Assembly (NCBI GenBank): GCA_029216955.1
Contig: JANAVB010005597.1
Span: forward strand, 45,687,262 to 45,751,261
Direction: 5' to 3'
Origin: Iris pallida
Taxonomy: Eukaryota; Streptophyta; Magnoliopsida; Asparagales; Iridaceae
DNA: 64,000 nt
Part shown: one piece after another, positions 20,954 to 31,767 of the stretch
Numbering within the stretch: the stretch's first letter is position 1
Layout of the letters: the number at the start of each line of letters is the position of its first letter
Position numbers and translations under genes: made by a program
The notes under the pieces: generated by a model
What the model was told of the DNA's origin: nothing
Databases searched by the model: none
The model's input: only the letters and a program-made list of their open reading frames with translations

Positions 20954-21071
20954 ATTTGGACTTCTCGTCGGTACCACGATCCTATTGTCCGAGTACACCA
21001 TTAATTACTATATCATGTGATTAACAAAATGTGATTAGATTTTGACATCCATGGGCTTTATTGTTTAAAGA

Positions 21072-21635
21072 TAGGGCTCTGTAAAATGGACAAAGTAGTC
21101 CGTTGTCCGTACGTGTCCGACTCGATAAATGGTTCGACTGCGGGCCGTCCGATTGATTAACGAACAGTACTTGGACATTTTTTTTGGTCCATTTAAAAAT
21201 CGGATCATGACAAAGACATATCCTTGTCCGGTCCGAATTTGTCCGCGGACCGTCCGATAGCAGAGACTTCTTTTGGTTTTGCATCAATTATGTCATATCA
21301 TCTTGGTTTTGCATCAATTTTTAGTTGTCCGGTCTCAATATTCATTATCCTTTTATCATTGTTTGTTGTATTCTATAACCTTCAATAGTATTTTCTTTCA
21401 ACTTGATTTTTTGTACCAACTATTAAGGTATCTTGATAAAATAATAGCTTTTGGTAATATATTTAATTTGTCCGCGGACCGTCCGATTAAATTAACGAAC
21501 AATGGTTGTCCGTGTCTGTCCAGTCCGAACTCGAACAGTGGACTGTCCGTGTCCGTCCGTCCGAACTCATTTTCATTTTCGGACTGAACACGGACAGTGG
21601 ACTGTTCGTGTCCGTCCGATCCGTTTACACCCTTA
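21072..21635. mobile_element. Non-autonomous hAT element, 564 bp
   Basis: Runs from TAGGGCTCTGTAAA to TTTACACCCTTA, whose complement is TAAGGGTGTAAAC. It is flanked by a perfect 8-bp duplication TTTAAAGA (21064-21071 and 21636-21643), the hAT hallmark. Both ends are rich in GTCCG motifs, and GTCCGCGGACCGTCCGAT occurs twice (near 21241 and 21470). No transposase is encoded; the ORFs here are artefacts of the repeats. Confidence 0.87.
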
Positions 21636-21643
21636 TTTAAAGA

Positions 21644-22376
21644 TAGTCCATAGATCCTTGAAATTGAAATATAATGACGTCTCTTGGTCGTCATATAAAA
21701 GGCGTCAATCGCAATTTGGAGGCTAACGAGGTCGATCGTGAACTAGTCTTCTTACTCCAAGCTCGATTCCTCCCTCGTAGAAGTAGTTAATGTACACCAA
21801 GTTGCTTGTATGCAAATGACCATTGCAAATTGTAGAAGCAAATCCTTTGTCGCTAATGGTTAACCATTTGGAAACAAGAGACCTCAATAACACCCCCTCT
21901 ATGATGCAAGCAAAAGGCTCCCTAAAATGTATTATAAGTATACATATAGTTTTGAACATGATAGCCCAAGTTGACAAGTTCTCCCTCTCCCTGGCCATAT
22001 GTTTGAACCATGATGCACCTTTCCAGTACTGTATTTACACGAATTTGCTTTCTGCATGCACATAGTATAAGTTCACATACAGCAAGAAAAACAAAGGCAA
22101 TGGTGGAGTGGGCCACACTGCTGATGGATGCATGGATATTAAACATTTGATTCTGGTCCAACAAGGACAAAGAGAAAAGAAAAAAAAACCCTAGTCTTCT
22201 GCTCAGCAACTTATTTATTCCCCTCACCAATCTTAGTTTATTAACATTAATCCAGACTCTCATGAGCCACTCCCCTCTCTAACCTCTATTAAGTACAGGA
22301 AGCAAAGGGAAAGAGAGCGCAGAAGAGGAACCATTTTTTCTTCTTCTTTTTGAGCTAGAGCTACTCATCGATCATC
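21644..22376 (+). other. Upstream region of the MYB gene
   Basis: No coding sequence. It would hold the promoter and 5' UTR of the MYB gene. The last 100 bp before the ATG are C/T- then purine-rich, as in plant 5' UTRs. AT-rich TATA-like sequence occurs (TTATTTATTCCCC near 22212), but no start site can be fixed from sequence alone. The hAT derivative ends about 740 bp before the ATG and could contribute regulatory sequence. Confidence 0.5.
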
Positions 22377-23619
22377 ATGGGAAGAGCTCCTTGCTGTGAC
22401 AAAGCCAACGTGAAGAAAGGCCCTTGGTCGCCTGAGGAGGATGCCAAGCTCAAGTCCTATATCGAACAGCACGGCACCGGGGGCAACTGGATCGCCCTCC
22501 CCCAGAAGATCGGTATATATACATATGCTCAAACTTAATTGTGCTTGTTAAACCTTCGTGATTTCTTACCATCTTTTAATAATTATTTCCTGCTGATAAA
22601 AAAAATTACGGAAGGTTTAACTAGAATCATAATTTGTTTTCGTATACACGTATCTTAGTTGAATTATCTCGATTGGTCAGGCCTTAAGCGATGCGGCAAG
22701 AGCTGCCGCCTCCGATGGCTAAACTACCTCCGGCCGAACATAAGACACGGCAGCTTCTCTGAAGAAGAAGATAACATCATCTGTAGCCTATATTTCAGCA
22801 TAGGGAGCAGGTGAATATATAGTACACATTAGTTAGATCCATGTGATCGATCAGTTGATATATATGTAGCTAGCTGGCTAAGCATCACTAATCCTTCAAA
22901 TTTGATATCACATGAGCAGGTGGTCGATTATTGCTGCACAGTTGCCGGGAAGGACCGATAACGATATCAAGAACTACTGGAACACGAGGCTGAAGAAGAA
23001 GTTCCTGGGAAGCAAGCAGCGCAAGGATCAGAACCAGGGCCGGCGTGCTGGAGGCTCGAAGCAGGCTGAAGCGAAAAGGGAGGAGAACGGAAGTCTTCCC
23101 GTCGGCGATGGCAGCGGCGGTGTAAGCACCTGCCTGAGCACGTATTGGCCCGAGGCGTCGACGATGCCCATGTACCCGATAAGCCAGGTGGGGCAACGAG
23201 TCGATGACGAGAACTCGTCGATCAGGAGGCTGCTTATGAAGCTCGGTGGGAGGTTCAATTCTAGTGACACCCCTCTCAGCATGCCAGTACTAACCACATC
23301 CCTACCGCTGCAACAAGCCTACGATGCTTCGGCTACTGCTAATTTGATGGCCACTTCTGTCCAGACCAACCCTCTGATGACCGACTTCAACCCGACAGAG
23401 CTCGACGACATGTTCGGTTGCAGCTCGACAAAGCTTGAAGGATTGGATTGCTTCTACGGGTTTGGGAACATGGCCGATGATAACAACGGGGCTGGCGCTG
23501 CCGATACCGTGAACTGGAGCGAGGTAAGCTCCCTGATCTACCAACCAATAGTCCCGAGCTATCAAGGCGTTATGCAACCGTGTCTGTTCGAAGAACCGGT
23601 ACACCTCGGCTCGCAGTGA
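22377..23619 (+). CDS. R2R3-MYB transcription factor, RAX/MYB36-like (subgroup 14)
   Basis: A nuclear DNA-binding regulator of 321 aa. Three exons: 22377-22512, 22681-22810 and 22920-23619, with GT-AG introns of 168 and 109 bp. The introns lie at the two positions classical for plant R2R3-MYBs, splitting Gly46 and Arg89. The start MGRAPCCDK is typical. R2 (about residues 13-63) has its regular Trp residues at 17, 38 and 58. R3 (about 66-116) has Phe71 in place of the first Trp, as usual, then Trp90 and Trp109. The linker, [13 protein letters not shown] and [23 protein letters not shown] point to the RAX1-3/MYB36/68/84/87 clade. The C-terminus keeps [15 protein letters not shown], a DCFYGFG block and [10 protein letters not shown]. 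Family members control axillary meristems (RAX) or endodermal Casparian strip differentiation (MYB36); the sequence alone does not decide which. The stop is TGA at 23617-23619. It is the only intact-looking host gene seen. Confidence 0.93.
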
Positions 23620-24621
23620 TATGACAAAATTGTTTGTATAATCCGTGGAGGTGTAGATTTGTAGCATTGGTGGAGGCGGTGTTGGATTTCTAAGATAAAA
23701 CCCTAATAAACTAGCTCCTTGAGAGTCTTTGTTGGTTTGTGCTGTATCATTTGGGACTTCATCATTGGATATATACTGTCTGATTCTTTTTTTTTTTTTC
23801 CTTCCTCTTTGGCTTCTTAATTTGATGAAAATAAAATAAAATTATTCTACTAATTAATGTACGTTCTCTGTTGGGTGCTCGAATACTTGTATGTATCCTT
23901 CCAATAACTTGAGTAACAGTCCTTTTGATCCACGTAAGGATGTTTGCAGTATGATTATGAGATTGAGAGATGCACTTTGTATGCAAAGTTGTCCAGCACT
24001 TGCAGTTCATGTGGAAAGCAGCACCGACACCAGACAGGACCAGCATGGTTCGAGCCTCCCAAGTGTATGAGTTGTAATAAAAAAAATGTATGCAATGTTA
24101 GGCAGCTTTTCCAGCAAGAAGTCCTAGTAAGAAAGTTTGGAAGACAGCGAAGTAACAAAGGGGGTTTTGACAATTTGGATGCAAGACTATTTCTACATAG
24201 GGATATTCAATGCCTATAGACTATCATTTTGTTAAACTCCTACTCAATGTGTAAGAAAGGTTAAGGTTTTATATCTATTTCTCCTTATATTTCTTTGTTC
24301 TGAACAACTTATATATGTATAATGCCTGACTTAAAAGCATTTATTGTAGACATGGATTTATCTCTTTCAAATCTTTCTTGTGCCATTTTAATTTACATTG
24401 AGATAGTACACAATACATTTGGAGTTTTTTCATTTCCTTTCATGGTTGTTCTTATGAATTTTCAGCATTTATCCATAGTCCTCAGTTTATGTAGATTAAT
24501 TCTGGTGGCAAGATATTAAAGGACTGGTCATAATTAAGACTAGGCAAACTTTTCAGATATAAGAGAGGCTCTTCCCTGCCTCCATCGTATTCTTTTGGTC
24601 ATCTTTTGTTGTAGGAAAATG
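23620..24621 (+). other. Region downstream of MYB with a possible exon of an unknown gene
   Basis: MYB 3' UTR candidates come first (AATAAA at 23705 and near 23829). From 23950, after an acceptor-like TGTTTGCAG, an open stretch to 24219 encodes a Cys-rich peptide: YDYEIERCTLYAKLSSTCSSCGK (cut), then CMSCNKKNVC, with CxxC pairs suggestive of zinc binding. It ends ...LDARLFLHRDIQCL. I do not recognise the family. It could be an internal or final exon of a gene whose other parts lie around 25076 and 30810, or a decayed fragment. The rest is AT-rich and featureless. Confidence 0.3.
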
Positions 24622-24756
24622 ATATTTTCCCGCGGACTATGACCGTAGGACACGTAGCAGAATTACATTGGCCCCTTATTTGCTCGCGCCTATCACCGGA
24701 ATTCCTACCAATGAGATGGTGACACGTGGCCCATGGTCACAGACCGCGGGCAAAAC
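24622..24756. mobile_element. Probable MITE, about 135 bp
   Basis: Imperfect terminal inverted repeats: TTTTCCCGCGGACTATGACC at the left, and GGTCACAGACCGCGGGCAAAA (complement TTTTGCCCGCGGTCTGTGAC, cut) at the right. No unambiguous target duplication was found. The GC-rich ends contrast with the AT-rich surroundings. Confidence 0.45.
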
Positions 24757-25075
24757 AACAACGTCGTTGTTGTACTTGTGCTGCATATGGTCAATTGTCA
24801 TAGATGTGCATTGCGGCAGAATAAAGGTGAATCTACCTTTGTCCTAATCAGGCTAGAAATTCGGATTATCAAGTAAACTTGAACACCATGATAGATTAAA
24901 CTTTGATCCTTAATTCCCTCAGAAATTAAAATCCAGTTATTTCCTACCTGACAAAACCAATTCATGTGATGTTGTTGCATTACCATGCCGGAACAATGCC
25001 TTCAACACTTACTATGCAAGATGCTTTTAATCTTCGAGTTAATATTTGCCATTAGGTTTTGGTGTGTGAGTCCAG

Positions 25076-25095
25076 CCTGATTTGCATGTTGATAT
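25076..25095 (+). pseudogene. Left remnant of a putative exon split by the copia insertion
   Basis: After GAGTCCAG (possible acceptor, ending at 25075) the frame CCTGATTTGCATGTTGATAT reads into the copia target site GATAT. If the element is ignored, it continues in frame at 30815 to a TAG. See the entry at 30810. Confidence 0.3.
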
Positions 25096-25903
25096 TGTTG
25101 GAGTGGGTGGGGTTCCCAACCTATGTGGAGAAGACCCCGGAGTGCGACGAGCGTCGTCCGATGTCGGAGAAGCTCGGGAAGTAGGCGACGAAGTTGCTGC
25201 TGTTGCTGCTGGAGCTGCTGGAAGCAGGGGATCCGAGTTCGGCCCGAACTCGGTCCCAGGCCGAGTTCTGGCCGAACTCGGTCTGGCGCTTCCAGAATGT
25301 TGGCGTGAGGTTCTGTTTGCTCGACACAGAGTTCTGGCCGAACTCTGTGTCGTCGGGGGCTGAAGCGAATTTTTGGATGAGTTTTCATCATTGGATCTAA
25401 TCCAACGGTCCAGGTTGGTTGCGGGATTAGGGAGTTATATTGAGATTTCTCAACCCTAATTCAGAAGTGCAACGCATCATTATCGCAAGAAACACAAGTT
25501 TGAGAGAGGAAGGAGGCAAGAGTGCCATTACAACTTCGGAGAAGAAGACGGAGGATTGAAGGTCGCTATTCGAAGGAGATCGTGTTCGGGTAATCTCTAC
25601 TCGTCGTTCTCGCTCTTCGTAGCCTTGTAATCATTGTTCTTATCTCTGAGTGTTGTGGGGATCCGATTGGATCGGGAGGAGTTTGTAGAGGGTGTAATTC
25701 TTATATTCCATTAGTGGAGGCTTCTCAGGGTTGGACTTCGATCGTCCCGTGGTTTTCCCGCAAGGGTTTCCACGTCAAAAATTCTCTGTGTCTGCGTGGA
25801 TTGTTTTTGTGTGATTGTTTTTGGGTTCGTGCGTTGTATTGCTCGGTCCTCTCGCAGGTACTCTCCGGTTTGGGAAAAGGTTTCCGCGTTTCTTTTCCAA
25901 CAG
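25096..25903 (+). repeat. Copia 5' LTR
   Basis: TGTTGGAGTGGGTGG...TTTTCCAACA, 808 bp. It contains three consecutive perfect or near-perfect hairpins at 25233-25253, 25261-25281 and 25322-25352; the last has a 13-bp stem CGACACAGAGTTC. The likely transcription start and polyadenylation region lies around 25620-25700. Confidence 0.96.
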
Positions 25904-25906
25904 AGT

Positions 25907-25918
25907 GGTATCAGAGCT
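25907..25918 (+). promoter_or_regulatory. Copia primer-binding site (initiator tRNA-Met)
   Basis: TGGTATCAGAGC three bases after the 5' LTR, complementary to the 3' end of initiator methionine tRNA. Confidence 0.95.
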
Positions 25919-25966
25919 TTGGGTTCAAAGGGTGTCAGGAGTTGACAGAGGAACCAGAGAGGAGAG

Positions 25967-27349
25967 ATGGACGCGAAGCCGGTGCGCATGGTAAACCTTA
26001 ATGGCACAAACTATCATTATTGGCGGAGCAAGATGAAGGATTTGCTATTTGTCAAGAAGCTGCATCTACCCGTGTTTGCATCCGAGAGGCCCAGTGATAA
26101 ATCCGAGGAGGACTGGACATTCGAGCATATACAGGTGTGTGGGTACATAAGGCAGTTTGTTGATGAGAACGTGTACAATCACGTTGCCAATATTGAGTAC
26201 GCGAAGACGTTGTGGGATAAGCTGGAATCCTTGTATGCAAAGAAGACCGGGGTAAACAAGTTGTTCCTGATCCGAACGATGATGGGTCTGCGGTACAAGG
26301 ATGGGGCGTCTATTACGGATCACTTGAGTGATTTCCAGGGCGTGGTTGACCAGCTATCTTCTATGGGAGTCAAGTTCGACGACGAAGTTCAGGAACTGTG
26401 GCTGCTGTGTACTTTGCCAGACTCGTAGGAGACCGTACGAGTATCTATGATCGCTTCTGCTCCAGAGGGTGTGGTCAGTCTGGAGTTTGCCAAGAGCGGG
26501 GGTGTTGAATGAAGAGATGCGGAGACGTTCTCAGGGCACTTCATCTACATCCCATCACTCAAAGGCACTTGTTTCAGAGAGCCGCAGAAGGGGCAAAAGC
26601 AGGGATCCAGGTGGTGGCAGAGACAAGAGCAGGGGGAAGTCCAAGGGTCGTTACGAGGACTCAGAGTGTTACTATTGCGGTAAGAAGGGCCATATCAAGC
26701 AGAATTGTTTCGCTTGGAAGAGAGAGAAGAAGGGCGACAAGGGGAAGCAAGAAGAGAACACTACAGCGGCGGCCTCGGTGCATGGAGGCGATGTGATCGT
26801 CGTAGGTGATGAGGTCATTACTAACCTCGCCTGCGATGACAATTCTTGGCTGGTGGACTCAGGGGCTTCAGCACATGTATCTCACAATAGGGCACTGTTT
26901 GCCACTTACACGACAGGCGACTGTGGCGTGTTGAAGATGGGCAACGGAGATGTGTCGAAGGCGGTTGCCGTTGGAGATGTGCATTTGAGAACGAAGACGG
27001 GTGCGGTTCTTGTTCTCAAGGATGTTCGTCATGTCCCTGATATCCGTTTCAACCTGGTGTCGGTTGGAAGGTTGGATGACGAGGGATTCTTCAGTCTCTT
27101 CGGGAACAGTCAGTGGAAGCTTTCCAGAGGTTCGATGGTGATTGCCAGAGGAAGCAAGAAGTCCGGTCTCTACTATATGGAGGGGAGCGCAGAGGGGGCA
27201 CAGGAGGTGAACGCAGTCAGTGATGCGTCTACCGAGTTGTGGCACAGGCAGCTCGGCCATATCAGCGAGAAGGGGATGAGCTACTTGGTGAACAGAAAAG
27301 TGATTCCGGGGCTCAGGTCTACAAAGTTGGAGAAGTGCACGCACTGTTA
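25967..27349 (+). pseudogene. Copia gag, protease and integrase N-terminus, with in-frame stop
   Basis: Starts MDAKPVRMVNLNGTNY at 25967, the usual copia gag start; the UBN2/retrotran-gag region runs to about 26430. An in-frame TAG at 26426-26428 splits gag. The same frame resumes and gives the CCHC zinc knuckle CYYCGKKGHIKQNC (about 26667-26708), the aspartic protease motif WLVDSGASAH near 26850, and the GAG_pre-integrase segment with the integrase HHCC finger ([13 protein letters not shown]...CTHC, about 27237-27348). A frameshift then ends this frame at 27349. The two breaks are visible directly; the domains are assigned from copia family knowledge. Confidence 0.92.
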
Positions 27350-29992
27350 GCTGGGAAGCAAAATATGGTGTCTTTCCAAAGTCACCCAAGTTCGAGAAAG
27401 CCGGCGTTGCTCGAGTTGATTCACTCGGATGTCTGCGGTCCTATGAAGGTAAAATCTCTTGGTGGTGCTTCTTACTTTGTGACTTTTATTGATGACTGTT
27501 CCAGGAAGGTTTGGATCTATGCCTTAAAGACCAAGGATCAGGTGCTGCCTACTTTCAAGGAGTTTCAGGCCTCTGTTGAAAGGGAGACGGGCAAGAAGTT
27601 GTTGTGTGTTCGGTCCGACAATGGCGACGAATACATCGGTCCCTTTGATGCGTATTGCAGAGAGCAAGGGATACGACACCAGAAGACTCCGCCAAAGACA
27701 CCTCAGCTCAATGGTGTAGCGGAGCGCATGAACAGGACACTGATGGAGAGGGTGCGGTGTTTGCTGTCAGAAGCAAACTTGCCGGACAGTTATTGGGGTG
27801 AGGCTCTTCTCACAGCTGCTTATATTATTAATTTGTCTCCTAGTGCTCCTTTGCAGGGTGATGTGCCTGATAAAGTATGGTACGGCAAAGAGCCGTCATA
27901 CAGTCACCTGCGGGCGTTTGGTTGTAAAGCCTTCGTGCATGTACCGACGGACGAGAGGACCAAACTTGAGCCGAAGACGAGGCGATGCGTCTTTGTCGGC
28001 TATGGTCGGGATGAGTTTGGCTATAGACTCTACGACCCAGTGGAAGGAAAGCTCTACAGAAACAGAGACGTGGTGTTCGTCGAGGATCAGACCATGACCA
28101 ACACTCAGGATTTTGAGACGCCTTCTGAGGCTGAGGAATTACCTGAGTTAGAGTCATTTGGCTTCGAGCAGTTTTCAGAGGACATCGCAGAGGATCCAGT
28201 TATGGGGGAGCCGGTACATGGAGTTGCTCACAACCTTGATCATCAGCCTACTGATGGTGGTCAGGGTGTCCCTCAGGAGGATGAGCATGCCGGAGAGGTA
28301 GTTCCTGAAGGGGCGGAGGCTGTCGGTATACAGCTAGCACCAGTGGCTCCACTGAGAAGGAGTGACAGGGATCGTCGACCATCTATGAGATACTCATCGG
28401 ACGAGTATGTGCTATTGACTGACGGGGGGGAGCCCGAAAATTTCGCAGAGGCTATGGAAGACGAACACAGGCAGGAGTGGATGGTGGCTATGCAGGAGGA
28501 GATGAGTTCCTTGCACACCAATTCCACTTATGATCTGGTGCGGATGCCAAAGGGCAAGAAGGCTTTGAAGAATCGATGGGTGTTCAGAGTGAAGCAGACG
28601 GAAGATGCTACTCGCCCTCGATACAAAGCGAGGCTGGTAGTCAAAGGCTACGGTCAGCGGAAAGGCGTGGATTATGATGAGATCTTTTCGCCTGTCGTCA
28701 AGCATTCGTCTATTCGGGTGGTGCTAGCATTAGCAGCCAGTTTCGACTTGGAGGTCGAGCAGATGGACGTGAAGACGACATTCCTCCACGGTGATCTTGA
28801 GGAGGAGTTGTACATGGAGCAGCCAGAGGGATTCTGTGAGAAGGGCAAGTCACATTTGGTCTGCCGGTTGAGGAAGAGCTTGTATGGTCTGAAGCAGGCT
28901 CCGAGGTAGTGGTACAGGAAGTTCGAGTCGTTTATGGGGGAGTATGGTTATGCACGGACGACGTCGGATCATTGTGCATTTGTGAGGTATTTTGCCGATG
29001 ATGATTTCATCATTTTGTTGCTCTGTGTTGATGATATGCTATTAGTGGGTCGGAATGCCACTAGGATGCGGAGTTGAAGCGCCAACTGGACGCGGCCTTC
29101 TCTATGAAGAATTTGGGCGCAGCGAAGACTATTCTTGGGATGGAGATCAGCCGAGAGAGAGAGTCCAAGCTGCTACACTTGTCCCAAAAGAAGTACATTC
29201 ATCGGGTACTTCAGCGTTTCGGGATGGACGGGTCGAAGAAAGTGAGTTCCCCCTCGCGGCTCACTTTAAGCTCACTGAGGAACAGTGTCTATCTACCGAG
29301 GACGAAAAGGAAGATATGGAGCGGATTCCATATACCTCAGCTGTGGGAAGCCTGATGTATGCTATGGTGTGTACGAGGCCAGATATTGCTCATGCAGTTG
29401 GTACGGTTAGCAGTATCTTTCAAATCCTGGAAAGGTACATTGGAGTGCGGTCAAGTGGATTCTACGATACCTTCAGGGCACTGCCGGTTGGAGACTTTCC
29501 TTTGGTGGTGACGAGCCGAAGCTGGTTGGGTATACCGACGCTGATATGGCTGGAGATGTAGACACGAGGCGATCGACTTTGGGCTACGTGATGATGTTTG
29601 CGGGAGGAGCAGTATCGTGGCAGTCGCGGTTGCAGAAGTGTGTTGCCTTGTCGACGACAGAGGCAAAGTACATTGTGGCGATGGAGGCTTGCAAGGAGCT
29701 GTTGTGGATGAATAAGCTGCTGCAGGAAATGGGACTGAAGCAAGAGCAGTATACTTTACTTTGCGACAGTCAGAGTGCGATCCACCTTGTGAAGAATCAG
29801 ACGTTTCATAGCCGGTCCAAGCACATCGAGACCCGGTATCATTGGATACGGGATGTGGTTGAGAAGAAGGACGCGGAGCTTGAGAAGGTGCATACAGATG
29901 ACAACGGAGCTGATATGTTCATGAAGATTCTACCAAGGGGGAAGTTTGAGTACTGCAGGCAGGTCGTCGGGATGACGACATCCTCCCCATAG
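27350..29992 (+). pseudogene. Copia pol: integrase core, reverse transcriptase, RNase H, several breaks
   Basis: The integrase core shows [21 protein letters not shown] and RSDNGDEY with the downstream Glu in [10 protein letters not shown] (27415-27760). GAFGC-like and [16 protein letters not shown] blocks follow. The reverse transcriptase begins at about 28480 ([32 protein letters not shown]). It is cut by an in-frame TAG at 28907-28909. The polymerase motif occurs as CVDDM (about 29026), with Cys for the usual Tyr. Frame changes follow near 29070, 29250 and 29420. RNase H is readable at 29546-29992 (TRRSTLGYVMMFAGGAVSWQ, ALSTTEAKY, SKHIETRYHWIRD), with stop TAG at 29990-29992. No single frame covers pol. 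Confidence 0.93.
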
Positions 29993-29995
29993 TTG

Positions 29996-30009
29996 TGAAG
30001 GGGGAGATT
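29996..30009 (+). promoter_or_regulatory. Copia polypurine tract
   Basis: GAAGGGGGAGATT immediately before the 3' LTR; this is the expected plus-strand primer for reverse transcription. Confidence 0.88.
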
Positions 30010-30809
30010 TGTTGGAGTGGGTGGGGTTCCCAACCTATGTGGAGAAGACCCCGGAGTGCGACGAGCGCCGTCCGATGTCGGAGAAGCTCGGGAAGTAGGC
30101 GACGAAGTTGCTGCTGTTGCTGCTGGAAGCAGGGATCCGAGTTCGGCCCGAACTCGGTCCCAGGCCGAGTTCTGGCCGAACTCGGTCTGGCGCTTCCAGA
30201 ATGTTGGCGTGAGGTTCTGTTTGCTCGACACAGAGTTCTGGCCGAACTCTGTGTCGTCGGGGGCTGAAGCGGATTTTTGGATGAGTTTTCATCATTGGAT
30301 CTAATCCAACGGTCCAGGTTGGTTGCGGGATTAGGGAGTTATATTGAGATTTCTCAACCCTAATTCAGAAGTGCAATGCATCATTATCGCAAGAAACACA
30401 AGTTTGAGAGAGGAAGGAGGCAAGAGTGCCATTACAACTTCGGAGAAGAAGACGGAGGATTGAAGGTCGCTATTCGAAGGAGATCGTGTTCGGGTAATCT
30501 CTACTCGTCGTTCTCGCTCTTCGTAGCCTTGTAATCATTGTTCTTATCTCTGAGTGTTGTGGGGATCCGATTTGGATCGGGAGGAGTTTGTAGAGGGTGT
30601 AATTCTTCTATTCCATTAGTGGAGGCTTCTCAGGGTTGGACTCCGATCGTCCCGTGGTTTTTCCCGCAAGGGTTTCCACGTCAAAAATTCTCTGTGTCTG
30701 CGTGGATTGTTTTTGTGTGATTGTTTTTGGGTTCGTGCGTTGTATTGCTCGGTCCTCTCGCAGGTACTCTCCGGTTTGGGGAAAAGGTTTCCGCGTTTCT
30801 TTCCCAACA
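30010..30809 (+). repeat. Copia 3' LTR
   Basis: 800 bp, nearly identical to the 5' LTR; it lacks 9 bp of a GCTGCTGGA-type repeat. The same three hairpins are present (about 30137-30256). Confidence 0.96.
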
Positions 30810-30911
30810 GATATAAGGTGCAAAGGACATTCTGATATTGATTTCAGAAAGAAGTTGGCAAATTTGAGACGAACATATCGTCGTCAGGAGATTTGGAAGA
30901 TCGCTGGCTAG
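30810..30911 (+). pseudogene. Right remnant of a putative terminal exon interrupted by copia
   Basis: Directly after the target duplication the frame GAT ATA AGG TGC reads DIRCKGHSDIDFRKKLANLR (first 20 residues) and ends RRTYRRQEIWKIAG and TAG (30909-30911). The basic, non-repetitive composition looks like real coding sequence. It joins in frame, without a stop, to 25076-25095 once the element and one target copy are set aside. I do not recognise the protein. The Cys-rich open stretch at 23950-24219 may belong to the same gene. The downstream 150 bp are AT-rich with ATTTATTTATTT repeats, consistent with a 3' UTR. The exon assignment is inference. Confidence 0.35.
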
Positions 30912-31346
30912 GGTTCGAGTTTTTTTATTTATTTATGAGAACGTTGTACCTCTCATTTTCCAGTGGAGTTCTCTTTTTCTTGGCTTGTGAACACAAGTTA
31001 TTTATTTATTTATTTCCTGAATGTAAATCTTGGCTCCAATATATATGGTTGTTCTCTCCTATAGTTATCTTTATATAATTTGATCATTCATTCATTCCCT
31101 ATTTTTGTTCTATCCTCAATAATCTTGATTTATTTTTCTTGTCAATAAGCATCAAGTGTGTGTTTTACGCTGCTACATGGCATTCGAAGGCTTAATTTGT
31201 CAAGTGAAATTCAATTTCAATATCCATTATCAGTGTTTATCATCATGCTTTCCCCTTTGCCCTAGTTCATCATTTTCCTACCCAAAAAAAAAAAAAAAAA
31301 AAAAAAAAACTTGATTCAATAAGCTTCTGGAAATGAGGAACAACTA

Positions 31347-31598
31347 CGTGGATGTTTGATTGAGCTTTTTTTTTTTTCCATGAAAAATATTTCCATCACA
31401 AATTTTCCACCAAATGTAGTATTTGATAGCATATATCTTTCATGTAATTATCTTCCAAAAATCTATCATTTTCCATATTTTCTTTCAAATTGATGGAAAA
31501 TAAAACTGGCTCAACCCATAGAAAAAATATCAATTTCCATGTAAAATAATTATTTTTCATTGAAAATTACGACAATCAAACACCCAAATTAATTCCGT
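31347..31598. mobile_element. Possible MITE with TGTTTGATTG ends
   Basis: The left side reads GTGGATGTTTGATTG and the right side CAATCAAACACCC, inverted to each other. The interior is AT-rich with many TTTTCCA/TGGAAAA motifs. No clear target duplication, so boundaries are approximate. Confidence 0.4.
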
Positions 31599-31608
31599 GA
31601 AATTTTTT

Positions 31609-31767
31609 TGGTAGTAAAATATTCCGTGGAATCAATTTATTTTCCACCTTGTAATCATACGCACCCTAGTGTAGAATTTTTTTCCATGGAATTTTTTTTC
31701 TAGTAAAATATTTTCGTGGAATCAATTTATTTTTCACCTTGTAATCAGACGCACCCTAGTGTAGAAT
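31609..31767. repeat. 90-bp tandem duplication
   Basis: The phrases GTGGAATCAATTTATTTT and GCACCCTAGTGTAGAAT each occur twice, 90 bp apart (for example 31661 and 31751), with few changes. Confidence 0.85.

Larger units (their letters stand above)
25096..30809 (+). mobile_element. Complete Ty1/copia LTR retrotransposon, Tork (Tnt1-like) lineage
   Basis: A full-length 5714-bp element: 5' LTR (25096-25903), PBS, gag, protease, integrase, reverse transcriptase and RNase H in copia order, PPT, and 3' LTR (30010-30809). It is flanked by a perfect 5-bp duplication GATAT (25091-25095 and 30810-30814). The LTRs are nearly identical: by eye about six substitutions plus a 9-bp and four 1-bp indels over 800 bp. 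Insertion is therefore recent. The coding region is nevertheless broken at several points, so the element is not autonomous. Confidence 0.96.

Noticed and set aside
22888..23667. Open frames antisense to the MYB gene
   Set aside because: Shadows of the GC-rich third exon; no family resemblance.
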